In this document: positions 12,070 to 23,956 of the stretch, in pieces
Layout of the letters: the number at the start of each line of letters is the position of its first letter
How positions within the stretch are numbered: position 1 is the stretch's first letter
NCBI RefSeq assembly: GCF_029784155.1
Contig: NC_073691.1
Location: forward strand, 66,718,839 to 66,782,838
Length of the DNA stretch: 64,000 nt
Direction of reading: 5' to 3'
Source: Uranotaenia lowii
Lineage: Eukaryota > Arthropoda > Insecta > Diptera > Culicidae
Translations under genes and position numbers: made by a program
Notes under the pieces: model-generated
What the model was told of the DNA's origin: nothing
Database searches by the model: none
The model's input: the letters and a program-made list of their open reading frames with translations, nothing else

Positions 12070-12284
12070 TTGGCATCATTGTGCTTTCCAAGCTCTCGGA
12101 AAATGAGGTGTAGTTGGGGTCTCAGTTTTAGCAAAATTTGGTATCACTTTGCTAACCAAGTATGGATATTTGTGCTCTCATTTTTGCTGTGTACCACCTT
12201 ATGTCAAGCAAAATGAGAGCATATTTGGCTCTCAGGGCGTGATAGCATAATTTGCTATAATTTTGCCATAAAAGTCTGCTCGGG
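12070..12284 (-). mobile_element. Half copy of type A MITE
   Basis: About 215 bp that is the reverse complement of roughly 8033-8250, ending AAGTCTGCTCGGG at 12284. It begins abruptly in mid-element directly after the type B terminus, so the pair forms a mosaic with two successive right ends in the same orientation. Confidence 0.8.
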
Positions 12285-15200
12285 AGAGATCTTTCTAGCT
12301 AGAAGAAAATAAAACCAAAACACACAATCCCATATGGCAGCTTCGTTTGGGACTCGGGTTAAACTTTCTTGCGGTCACTAGACTGTTTGCAATCCTGCAA
12401 TTTCTTTACCAGAAGCTTAGAATCCACACACAAATAAAACACTCTGGCAAGACTTTCTCTGTGGGACGACCATTCGGTTTGGGATGAATAGAACAATCTT
12501 AAAGCGAACACACAACCATATTGGATTATTGCGGCTCGAAAGTTTCCTTCACACATTAGAAACCTTAAAATCCCAACCCTGCCTAGCCAGCTAAAATGGA
12601 GTTCTGGGAGGCTGGGGGAAATTTATTGCCCTTTGAAATCTTTACGCCATCTCTTAATGGTCTAAGATGGTTGTCTAACCCCTTTTGGGCGGCTTGTGCT
12701 GTGAGGTTTGGTAGATAACTTTAACAGCGAGCAAGCGCCGTTTCCTGAACTAGACTTTAAACATGTTAAAATCAATCAAGAAAAAAAATTCCAGAAAAGT
12801 TTGAAAGTGAAAAAGTATCGCATCAAGAAAATTGTACAATTATGATTTAGTTTCAATCAAATTACCTACCACACCTCTTTGAAGAACTCAATAAACAATA
12901 CTGGTCTACAAAAAAAAACTTTTTGATGTGGTGAGTTTTAGACCTTATATTGGGTAAATTTGTATCGGTATTCTTATTCAGTGCAGCGCCTCTCGTTGTT
13001 GTACCGAGAAACTATTGATAGCGTTCTAATCTGTAAGGTTTTTTATATAGTGGTGAAATTTTTGTAAATTTGTACACGCGTTGAAAAGTTATCTAAGATG
13101 GAACGCGAGAGGGGAAATATAATTCTGCACAACCACGTGGCATACTCCATATGGTTATGAGGAATGATCGCCAAGGCTTTCAAATTCCTGAGATCGACAG
13201 ATCCCGGGGCAGCAATTTTACCTTTCTTATCTTTAAAGGAATGTTCCATATAGGTTCAAATAAGTCACAAACTCCCCTCGAGGACGAGTCCTTCGTACGG
13301 GCCTGATCACATATGAATCAAAGTTTATTGTCTAAAAGTTTGGAAATGATTGGTCTACTATATAGATAATTTAAAAAAAAAAAATTTCGTCATGGATTTT
13401 TAAGGAACACCCTTTACTTTCAATCATATGAATGGTTTGAGTATTATTTTTGCTTAATTTCTTTATAATAAAAATGTTTGGGAAATCATAAATTAAATTA
13501 TAAAACGAACGCAGTTCTCCTCATTAAATTTTTCTTCCCAACAATTGGGTGACTTGTTTTTCCTGCCGAACACGACGCACCAAATATAAATTCAGATAAC
13601 TTATGTTTCGCAAATCCAGCAAAGCATATTCTAATTAATATAAACTTCCCTCCGGAGAGCCATCCGGAGCCTTTTGGCTGGCATTGTTTTGCCGACTCAT
13701 TAGTCTAATCACACTTACACATCCAACCGCACATGTTTGGTTGGGGGAGAGAAATGGAAGCATGGAGGAAGTTGGTGGCAACAGAACAGGACAGTTTCGA
13801 TTTCATAAAATCATTCTACTACCATATCCGCACCACCACCTGCACTATTTCTCGGTGTAGCAAAAACTGTCCCGAAAGTTAGGAGCGATGTTTCCTCTTA
13901 GTCTATGTATAACGTTTCCGGTTTGTATGGCGAAAGATGAACACTTAACAGCAGGGCTGCTTATTTAATATTTTGTGTCAGAATGCTGACTGTAAATAAA
14001 AAAACAATTTTTGTGAGAGAAAAGTTTAAAAACAATTTTTTTTTGTAGTTAAGCAAATCTTTTTCCATTGCTTATAAATGATCAATATATCAAACTTATA
14101 ATTTAGCAACACTGGAAAACAAACCCTTATTGGCCGCAGTAAGGTAGGTAGGGAGCAAATTTTAATAGATTTAGGCTTTCAAATGGTCAGTCTGACCAAC
14201 CGAGCCTTCCATGGGTAATTGAAATAACACTAATCCTTCCGCCTTCATCCACAATCTACGGAAAGTGGAGGACTCAATAATCTTACTCCCAAAACCAAAA
14301 TTGTGAGCCAGAAATCCTTATGGTAGCCGATACCAATTGCCCTGAAAATTAGAATCATGTTTCGGTAGGTACCGGCTGTACTGCTTCATTTTGCTTCGAA
14401 GATGTGCATAACGATGATGATATTCGATTGGATGTCTTGTTTGGCTGTAAAAGTAATAATCGAGCTCATGAAGAACACTTCTTATTTGTTACTGTCTATC
14501 AGGTGATGTTTCAACTCCGAGAGTCAAAAAAGGATTTCTAATCGGTTCTGACTAAAAAAACATATACTTATACAAAGTTTACCCATATCCATCAAAGTTT
14601 TAATGGTATACATTTCGTTCCATTGAATTCCCGTTTCATGATTTTGGAAAAACCCGAACAGAGGAGGAAGGCACTGTATTCTACTGATAAATTTTAAATT
14701 TGATGCGTGTTTTAATATAAAGTGTTGTCTTATTCCATAGTTAATACGCAGTAGACACTACTGTGGCTGAATTCAAAGGAATCATCGACTACTTTGAAAT
14801 CATAGTTTTATTCAGCTAAAAGGTTCTTCAAACCTTCTCTTTGATTATAAGCATTTTTGAATTAAGTAAACTGAAGATCTCTTTTAATGTGAAATCGGGC
14901 GCTAAATCCTAAAATTAAATTTTAAAATTTTTTAATAGAACAGTTTTTAAGTTCTGTTCAAAATTCGAAATTTTGGAAAAATTAAAAAAGTATTTGTTCT
15001 CAAATGCAAATTTCTTTGACTGAATAACATAAATTCTAAATCTCTTTCTTGAATACTAAAGATGAATAAATTTGCTATCGATCACCTGAACTTCATTTTT
15101 GCGCCTGATTAACAGTGATGTTGATATTAAGTAGTGACTTTATGATAGAAAAAAAAATATATAAGACGCTTTTTATTAGAGAAAATTTTATTTCAGCAAA

Positions 15201-15429
15201 AGTTTTAGACTTGAAGGTAACAGTGGGTAACATTTAAAAAGATCGATAGATCGGGTTGAAGCCTTCGAGTGAAATATTTGTCTCAATTTAGGCTTTAAAG
15301 AAATTATTCATAAACAGCAATCGGTCAGTAAAGAAAAAAAGGTATTAATGGAAAATTAGTATTTTTGTTCCTTCCGAGAAAATACCTTAAATTCCTATTC
15401 ACGTTTGAGACTCAAGCAACCCCTCCCCA
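12285..15429. other. No gene seen (3.1 kb)
   Basis: Mixed AT-rich and more balanced sequence without inverted termini, transposase fragments or convincing exons. Open frames at 12359-12556 and 13043-13249 (minus) have no recognisable motif. 13650-13760 is the least AT-rich part and could be host regulatory DNA, but I see no specific site. Confidence 0.5.
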
Positions 15430-16320
15430 TGGTCAGATCGTTCTGAAACTTGGCATGTGACCTTCTGGTAAGCTAATAATACCCAATATTTCTCAATGGG
15501 ACGAAAATCCGGACAGTTTGGTTGATTGATACTTTTTTCAACAAAATCGATCTTGTTCTCCTTTCTCCTTCTTCCGGCTGTAGTGGTAGCTTGCCAGGTC
15601 CGGCCAGAACATCACCGGACCTTTGTGGGACCGAATGAATGGCAAAACCATCTTCTGGAGACATTCTTCTTTGTAAACATTTCCATTCATTGTGTCCCCA
15701 GTGATGAAAATCTTAGTCTTCTTTCCACAACTACAGATCCCTTGCCAAATCATCAACTTACGAGCAAATTTATCTGCGAAAACAAACTTGAATCTTCCCG
15801 CAACATTCCTTTTACGCTTCGCAAGGTAAAATTTGTTACCGGGTATTTGTCCAAAACCCATTTTGACGTAAGTTTCGTCGTCCATCAAATGCATACGTTG
15901 TACTTGGTCAACACTTTCTCGTACAACTTCCTTGCTCTGTTTTTGGCAACCAGGTTTTGTTTCAGCGTCCTGTTGGGGTGTTTGCTTGCATGATACAACC
16001 GCAAGCCTTCTCGGAAACAAATTCATCAAGCTGTACTGTGGTTCGCCTTGAACTTTTTCGCCATATCACGCAAGGATATTCCAGGATTATTGTGAATTGA
16101 TCGAATTACCTTTGCTCGCAGCTTCCGGTCATATGTTCCACTTTTACGCCTGGTTTGTTATGCTTGATTAACCGTAAGGGTCTCCCGATAACGTTGCAGT
16201 AACGAATTTACAGTCGATTTTGGATATTTCAGGAATATCGCGATCTTTACCCCTGACCTCGTCGGTTTCTCTACGTGAGTGTGCTGAATTTTCTCTCACC
16301 TTTCGCGTTCCATCGTCGAT
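15430..16320 (-). pseudogene. DD37E transposase pseudogene B
   Basis: Second relative of the DD37E Tc1/mariner transposase. From the minus-strand 5' side: an N-terminal start MERER near 16315, a helix-turn-helix region with YPKSTVNSLLQRYRE near 16230-16185, and a second one with RSIHNNPGISLRDMAKKFKA near 16110-16050. A long open stretch of 163 codons (16029-15538) contains the first catalytic block LMDDETYVKMGFGQIPGNKF and the second, FWPDLASYHYSRK. A frameshift near 15560 separates it from the third block, CPDFRPIEKYWVLL, at about 15515-15470. At least two stops occur before 16029. The catalytic Asp, Asp and Glu are all still readable, so decay is moderate. No terminal inverted repeats or TA duplication could be assigned. 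Confidence 0.9.
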
Positions 16321-17508
16321 AACTTTTGACTGCCTGCTTCAATCTTGATGAAATTTTCACCACTAAGTAAACAAACCATCCGGATCAAAACACTGTCAAT
16401 AGATTCGCGATGTGACAACTAGGGGCGCTGCAGTAAATGAAAAGATGCGACCAAATTCTGTGTGAAACAGACTTCACTTCCGTTTACCTACATTCACTTT
16501 CAAACCAACCACAACTTAATTTCATAGCATATGGTGGCATTTCTGTTAAAATAAACATAAACCACTACCCTTCCGTTGGACGTTGCCACTTGCATCACAC
16601 ACCCATCCTTAATTTTATCAAAATTTCATATTTGGAGCATAACTCCAAAACTTTTCTACTGAGATTTTATTAAATTTCATTTTAGGATCAGTTCATATTT
16701 TTATTTTAAATTTCGTAAACTAGTGAAATCAATATTCTGCGTCAATTCCGCATTAGAGTAGCTTAGTCAAAACTCTAGACGATTTTCATTTCAAATCTTA
16801 TGTTCCGAGTTCGTCTGGGTACATCTTCGTACCTGAAAATTATCACATTTTCAAAGGTGATGGAAAGTATTAGAGGAACATGAGATATCAAAGAAAGAAA
16901 GAACATAAGCCGTAAATATCATGAAATTTTTGAAAAAGATACAACGGCTCGCCGACAATTTCTGATTCAGTACAGCTGCTTATTAGTCGCAATTTCTGAT
17001 TCAGAACAGCGGCTTATTAGCCAATTTCACAACGATGAACGTAACGAAATAGGCTCCAGCATGCGTATATGTCGAAACGGCTCGGCGCTCGGCTAAAATC
17101 TCGAGTCGATGGGTGGTTATAGACAGATGGAGTGTATCGATAGAAGATCCAGCAGTCGACTGACATGTGACAACGAAAGCAAATTGCTGATCCTGGAAAG
17201 ATGCCACATAAAAACTACAAAAAACGCAATCAAATTCAAAAAAAAGACACTGAAAACATACATTTCTCTTACGAAAGTATTTTTAGAACACTTTGCAACA
17301 TAAGTTAAATCACAACATAAAAACACAAATACTGGAGCACAAACCCAACAACAGACACCACCTAGTTATGATCAGACAAGAAACCCAGTTGGATAGTGAA
17401 AGTGTAAACTACATAACAAAAATTGTAGGACAGAACGATTTTTCAAACGCAAAACTTTGTACACAGTAAATCAACACACAACATTTATTCCAACAATACC
17501 CTAATTTA
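16321..17508. other. No gene seen
   Basis: AT-rich. A short tandem duplication lies at 16956-17023. Open frames at 16437-16673 and around 17001-17326 overlap on both strands and show no family signature. The last 8 bases (17501-17508) are the left target duplication of the next element. Confidence 0.5.
16956..17023 (+). repeat. 34-bp tandem duplication
   Basis: CAATTTCTGATTCAG-ACAGC-GCTTATTAG occurs twice, at 16956 and 16990, with a few substitutions. Confidence 0.8.
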
Positions 17509-18724
17509 TAGAGATGTACCGAATATTCGGTTGGCCGAATATTCGGCGCCGAATACCGCCAAAAAACCGTTAAGCCGAATATTCGGCTCACCGAATAGTT
17601 GAGCTAAGTATTCAGCCGAATAGGCCGAATAGGCCGAATATTTATTATTTAAAATTTATACAAAAACACACTTCTTAAATTTTTCAACTGATGTTGGATA
17701 ATTTATTAAATATCCAAAGGTTTTGTTGAAAATCCTTCAAAATCATCAAAAACTTATGGTTTGAGTTAAACATTTTAGATAAATCCGTGAATTTTTCACT
17801 GTAGATAGCTTTATACTTTGGTTATCGTTTATTCCATATTTTCTTGATATATCCAGGCTTGCCCATAAACCAAATAAAGCATTCGAGAAAAGTTGAATCT
17901 GACCGGAATGACCACATATTTTTTTAAACTTTCCGGATTTTAGACGGTTTTTTCAGATTTGTTTCCTAAATAAAATTTAAAAAATCAAATTGCTCTTTGA
18001 AATTTTTGTAAATTTTCTGTTACAAAACGATTTTTAGAGTAAATTGATTCGAAGGATACGATTTGAACACTACTGTTGTAATTCGATAAGAACTTTAAAT
18101 TTAAAGTAATTGTATTTCTTTTTCCTCTTGAATGTTTAAGAATAATGCCTAGTTTCTATTCTAATGTTCCCTTTTTTTAAAGTTTTTCATAAAAATTGTT
18201 CAGACTAGGCCGTGTGGATACGTGTCGTAGAAAGTATTGTATGCTTAAGGTTAAAGATCATCGTTCTTTTTGGCAACTCTTTTGATGACATCAACCAAAA
18301 ATTAGACATTCATCTAATTCGACTTAAAAAAGCAATTTCAAATAGCTCAACACCGATTTTGACATGTTTTGTCCCAAATTTCACTGGAATCCAATCTCTT
18401 TTGTGATAAACGTCCTAGAAGCGACAAGTCATCTGATGTCCTTTCAGCTAATGGTGACATTTTGAAAATCAAAAGACCTCTACTTTAAAAAAGATCTGAT
18501 ACATCTGGTTGGAAATAATCGACTTTAAAACATGAGGGGCATTAAGAGGGCAGAAATAGAAGATTTTTATTAGAAATAGCAGTAGAAATAGAAGTATTTC
18601 TATTGAAAACTCAACAGATTATTCGACCGAATATTCGGCCGAATATTTGTTGGGCGTAATAGTTGAAAAGGTCAATATTCGATATTCGGCCGTTCGCCGA
18701 ATACCACTATTCGGTACATCTCTA
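17509..18724. mobile_element. Non-autonomous hAT-type element with perfect TSD
   Basis: 1,216 bp bounded by TAGAGATGTACCGAATA and its complement TATTCGGTACATCTCTA, and flanked by a perfect 8-bp target duplication CTAATTTA (17501-17508 and 18725-18732). An 8-bp duplication is the hallmark of the hAT superfamily. The ends are crowded with GAATATTCGGC/GCCGAATATTC palindromes (17517-17640 and 18610-18715), plausible transposase-binding repeats. The interior is AT-rich with no transposase, so it would depend on a transposase supplied from elsewhere. The intact duplication suggests relatively recent insertion. Confidence 0.92.
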
Positions 18725-18865
18725 CTAATTTAATTGAAAAATGTTATAACAGATAAACAAGACAGTTTTATCTGATCAGCCAAATCAATCCAAACAAAAA
18801 GACGATATATTTTCGGCAAGCAATCTTATAATTAGTGAACTGATATATAAAACTGTTTTAACATA

Positions 18866-19889
18866 CACAGCAAAAAAAGTGTTGCGATGTTACATCAAAA
18901 ACGTGCACATAACTTGAGTCGCTAATGGTACCTAATATTCCTACATTCTTTAGATGTATCAGGTACTCCACAAATGTAACGTAGTAGACGAAGCAGAGCA
19001 TAATGTACTAGACGCTATCATTTAAGATGTAACTAAAACTTTGTAATACATTTATTGATACAGAGTTCAGATTAGGGGTTTTTATCAAGTCAAGGGTTGA
19101 CGAAATCCAATCCAAAAACAAACAAAGCTATAAACTTTAAAGCTATTTTAAATTATTATAACTTGATGTTTTATGTTTATATTTGTTAATATTACTTATC
19201 CTAAGTCCCGAACCTAACATTATTGAACCTTTATCAACATTTTCTGTTAGGCATTTCCCTTATCTTGAAGGAGATCTTCCATGCTTGAGCTGTCCAAATA
19301 TGGGACAATACGTTGAATCATTATGAATTTTCGGATTCAGACTTCATGACTTTATGGAACGAACACTGAACACTAATCTGCCCACAGTTTTGTTCCCAAA
19401 TCGATTGGTTTAAGCGACTCCATTTTTGCAAGCCGGAACACACCATTTCTTGAAGCTCTAAATGAAATTTCACAGGAAAGATTAATAAAATAAAATACTC
19501 ACCTTATCATCCGGGTGTTTCAAATAATAAAATCTTCTATCGCTGATGCAAATAGGCCAAATTCCCTAAAAATTAGAAATAATGAAATGAAACTCAAAGC
19601 AATAGTTTTGCTCAGATATTTAATTGATTTTGGTAGTACTTACAAGCCAAACAAATACTGCTGAGCTCCGTAACCCGTTTCAAACTTTTGGAAATGAATA
19701 AAACTTTAGACGTCAATTCAGGAAAACGTTGACTCCTCGATTCGATTTCACATAGAAGGTTGTGATATTACATCACACGACGTATTCGCATTGTGTACAT
19801 CGTTTAGATGTACTATTTTAACAGAAATCTCTAATACTACATCATCTCCAGAAATTACATAATCCATCGTTACATTTTTTTTTGCTGTG
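18866..19889. mobile_element. CACAGCAAAA-ended element rich in GATGTA
   Basis: Ends CACAGCAAAAAAA and TTTTTTTGCTGTG, each abutting TA, so a TA target duplication fits. The word GATGTA/TACATC and relatives (GTTACATC, GATGTAAC, TAATGTAC) recur in both orientations near both ends. No coding capacity. The CAC- ends recall the CACTA/Mirage/Chapaev group, where subterminal repeats bind transposase, but Tc1/mariner is also possible. Confidence 0.75.
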
Positions 19890-19919
19890 TATTACATAAA
19901 AATATTAAAATTACAGTCT

Positions 19920-19947
19920 CTGATGATGATCCTATAAGGATCGAAAC
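19920..19947 (+). ncRNA. Hammerhead-like core motif (candidate)
   Basis: CTGATGA (19920-19926), one extra T, then stem GATCCT-ATA-AGGATC (19928-19942), then GAAAC (19943-19947). This order matches the catalytic core of a hammerhead ribozyme: CUGAUGA, stem II, GAAA. Stem III and a paired stem I with a cleavage triplet are not evident, so self-cleavage is unproven. Hammerheads of this kind are known in Penelope-like and other retroelements. No reverse transcriptase lies next to it. Confidence 0.35.
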
Positions 19948-19949
19948 GT

Positions 19950-21034
19950 TGGATCTTAAACAAATAGTCGTTTTTGCTATTTAAGTAGAATAAAAACCGA
20001 AAAATCCACCCTCAAGAAACCCATTTCAGAATCAGGTATTTCCTAAGACAGACGCTGGGGCGATTTGTTTATTTTTTTTTTTGTATTGTAAAATCAAAAC
20101 ATTACAGTTGATTTTTATTTTGAACAGTAATTCGATTTGTTCAATGATTTTCCATAATAGAAATCTTTTTTTTTTTATCCAATTAAATTTTCGTTTTCAA
20201 TAGAAATTTCACATTTTTTATCAATTTCAAATGTGATAAAGATACAGTAACGAATATCTACCAGAAAATCGTTACTGTTGCACATATCGTTTAAATTGCA
20301 TTTGATTTTGATGTCAATCATATTTAGATACTGCACGATCACTTAACATACTTAATGTTGTTGTTATTCTGCGGACCAAGGATTGCCAAAAAACTTGTAA
20401 ACAATGATCAGCTGATCGTTTGACAAGCTGAAAAATAGCTGATGACAAAGACCTAGACACAGACAAAGCACATTCATTAGAAATTTTCCTTATCAATAAG
20501 CAGGCTCTACTAATGAACTGCATCATAAACTTTATTCACTACAAAGACTGCCGAAAAAGCAAACGGCCTGAAATAAGTTTTTACACTTTTTTAACGCTCA
20601 TCGGATTGAGAAAACCCTAGCCTAGCTATGTACAATCCAGTAGAAACATTACTGACTAAAATTCATTTGTTCGCATACTTTTTAACGAGCTTCGATGAGT
20701 CAAGAATCGAGTAACGAAGTTTAGTAGAAAATAAGCGTGAAAGTCATCAATTACCGATTTTTCCCAAATAACATAACTGGTTCGGTAAAATAATTTACAG
20801 AACTCGGTAATTTCAGTATGCTGTGTAGCCAAAGTACCAATTTTAAGCATCGTGCATTTTCATGTGTGACTTCTGTGTTTTTACTGTATAAAATTTAGAA
20901 CTTCAAGCTAGTTCGAAAGAAATAGCGAACAAGTATTAGACTAATACTTATCATGTGTTAAATCATGAATGCGTTCGGAATTGCATCAGTGATTTTATCG
21001 GAACTCGTCAAGTATCTCAGTAAAAAAAATACTC
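19950..21034. other. No gene seen
   Basis: AT-rich sequence with long T runs and short open frames only. Nothing matches a repeat elsewhere in the window. Confidence 0.5.
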
Positions 21035-22201
21035 CCCAGAGAACCATTTGGTGGGTATTTCGAATTTGCAACGCAAATATACGTGTAAACATATCGTATA
21101 TAATGTAGCAAAACCAGTATATACGTATCATTTTGGAGGCCATATAGGTACATTAGCAAACATATTCTTGATTTGGATTGTATTAAATTACGATTTGCAC
21201 GACTTGTCATGCGCATCATTTACGACTACCCTGATTCTTTTTGGAATATACTATAACAATTTACATCATCATATAGATGATTGAGGTTGTAATATACGAC
21301 AGTTTTCGTAACAATATGGAAAGTTTGACGACTTATTTGGTCGTCTTCTGCGACTTGAGTGCAGGGATCTCATTTTCCGTCAGTTGAATAAAAAAAAAAG
21401 ATTATTTCAAAGAAATGCGTTTTTGATGTTAAATTCAAATATATTTTTAAACTAGCACAAAATAAAAAATAAAACAAATTCAAGTTTATATCCTACAATT
21501 CAATTTTAACGTTCAAGAAGTTATTGTAGTACCTGGACTTGATCCCCTGACCATACGATCGGCAGCACTTGATGGTTCCTCGATGCTATCTGGAATATAT
21601 AAATACAAGGGGATTTGCTTCAAAGGCATTAAACCAAAAGCAAATCGTATATTTCTATAACTAAAATCTTTTAAATCGTAGAACACGTCATCGATGATCT
21701 AAAAATAGACCAACATTTTGAAGCCTCCTTTAATACGATTCCAATCATCGATGTCCCATTGTCATAAACGGTTTTATTGAAATTATTTGTATTCTTTTAC
21801 GATTGCCAACAAATACGTTTTACGAAAATCAGACACGCGAATTAATTTGCAAAGGTATACGATTGCATGCACATTATTACGAATCAATGCAGTTATACAT
21901 GTTTTTAATTTCGAATTATTTTATGCATAGCACGACAAAATCTCTCAGTCACGGCTGATCACCGTATATCGGTCATTTCACGGTTTTTTTTTTTTGCGAA
22001 TTGTCGTACACAAAGGTCGAGTTCATATGTACATAAATACGAGTCTCTCTTCTTGTCGTAATAAAATCATGCAATGCATTTAAATACGATAAAGAATATC
22101 CATGGACCGCACATTGTAGGAGCAGATATACGAAAAAGAGTATAAATAATATTCTATACGATGTAATCTGTAAAATAAAAAACGACTTCTGGTTGTCTGG
22201 G
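21035..22201. mobile_element. CCCAGA-ended element saturated with TACGA
   Basis: Begins CCCAGAGAACCATTTGG and ends with the near-complement ACTTCTGGTTGTCTGGG, about 1.17 kb. The word TACGA/TCGTA and its extension ATACGATT/AATCGTA occur dozens of times in both orientations along the whole length, far above what surrounding AT-rich DNA shows. No transposase is encoded. No target duplication is evident. Confidence 0.7.
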
Positions 22202-23005
22202 TCTAACAATTATCCAATACGACCCATTCAAATCTGACTAGCTGTTTATGTTTGTTTATGTTTACACTTAATTTTCTATTTGACAGTTCTCTCCGGTGTC
22301 CTAGGAGACATCTGGTGGCTTAACCAAAAACCGTAAAATTGATTTAAAATGGCCGTTGGGACTTTACACACGTTTCAAGGCTTAGCTTGTATATCTGATC
22401 GTTTGAGGCTTAAGCTTCAGACGTGATAATTTGGAAACATTACATTTTCTCCAGCGGTATTAATTATCTACACATTTGCAATCCCCGAACACACTCTTTT
22501 CTATTTCATCATACCAACCTGAACGTCTCGTAGCGCCCCGAAGCAAGCAACCCGTCACTGCAGACAAGGTTAACACTGTTGATTTTAATCAACATTCATA
22601 GCTGTTTGCCGAATAACTTCTAATCAAAATACATCCGTCTCTGCTTCGGTTCTAGAAATTGTTGGAAACTAACCGTCATAGCTCTGCGCGACAAGCATTT
22701 AGTTTGAGTACCATATTTATTCATATAAGTTGAACTTTAAAACTGACTCCGGGAAGGCATGTTTGAGTTGGATCATTCCCAACAAACATCAACAAGTTGA
22801 GCTTAAAAATGCTCTCTGAAATAATCAACTTAAAGATGACTCGCTCGTCAACGACGTGCATCGCAACTGGATAATCTGGAGTCAGGCGAATGGGTGTTAA
22901 CTAAATTTAATTCAGCTAATAAAAATTAATGCCACCCACCTACCCCAAGAGTCATTGTTCTCCTTAAGGCTTTCTGATAGCGTACAAGACAAATATTGAT
23001 ATGTA
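22202..23005. other. No gene seen; GTTGA/TCAAC words
   Basis: No convincing exon. Between about 22570 and 22920 the words TCAAC and GTTGA recur (AACAAGTTGAGC, AATCAACTTAAAG), and GGTTAACAC and GTGTTAAC lie near the two limits. A further short-word element is possible but not demonstrated. Confidence 0.35.
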
Positions 23006-23956
23006 GGGGAGAGTGGGGATACTTGATCCCCTTTTCTTATTTTCACCATATCTTTTTGGAAAAATTTAGTAACTCGCCGTCTTTGACATTTTCTGACAGC
23101 TTGTAACTTCAAGTTTCTATGCTCCAAAAATTAGAACGATACTTGAACCCGTTGATGAACTAGAAGCATTTTCGTGGGAGTAAAAAAATTGTGATTTTTC
23201 TGAAGTTAGGGGAGACTTGATCCCCTATTGAAGGAGACTTGATATTTTATTCAGGAAGCTCTAATTCTTGTATAAAAATCAAACAAAACCCCAAGATAGA
23301 ATGTTAATTGACTATTTTGGTCATGTTTGTTCTCATTTCACAGTTTATAGCAGACATAAGAAGAAAATTCTATAACTTTGTCTCAACGCTAATAACATTG
23401 CATACTTAAAGGCGCTATTTTGTATAATTAAGAGGAAATTAATTATTTTTGCTCTTTTCTTCAGACAATTGTTTGATAAATATTAGATTTTGGATAAATA
23501 TTAGTAATTTCGTAATCAGCAATCATAACGATCAATTCAGAAGAAGAATATGCCATTTGGGAGGGGGATCAATTGTACCCATAACCAACATTTTAGAAAA
23601 CTTTTTCTGAAAAAAGTTGATAGTTTTCCATTGCTTTGAAAATAAGGCATTATGAAGTTCATTTTACGCTCGAACGATTGATGCATTGGAACAAATATTT
23701 TTTTCATAATTTTCCCATGTAAGGAACATTTTGAAGTGATGAAAAAAGATCTTCAAGTTACATTTTGTGAAATTTTTCAAACAAAGTTCAATTACTCAAA
23801 CAATTATTTTGTTAAAATTTTTTCAACTACAAGCATTGTTACTTTGCTCATTTTGGCACATTTTTCTAGAACATTTGATCTTTGTAAGACATTCCAGTTC
23901 CGAGATATAGCTAAGGAATCAAGTATCCCCAGGGATCGAGTATCCTCATTCTCCCC
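23006..23956. mobile_element. GGGGAGAGTGGGGATAC-ended element, TA-flanked
   Basis: 951 bp with inverted ends GGGGAGAGTGGGGATACTTG and, complemented, GGGGAGAATGAGGATACTCG, each bordered by TA (23004-23005 and 23957-23958). GAGACTTGATCCCC repeats inside the left end, and AAGTATCCCCAGGGATCGAG precedes the right end. A TA duplication fits Tc1/mariner-type or another TA-targeting transposase. No transposase is encoded. Confidence 0.8.

Noticed and set aside
22570..22920. Another short-word (GTTGA) element
   Set aside because: Word density is suggestive, but no paired termini could be placed convincingly.
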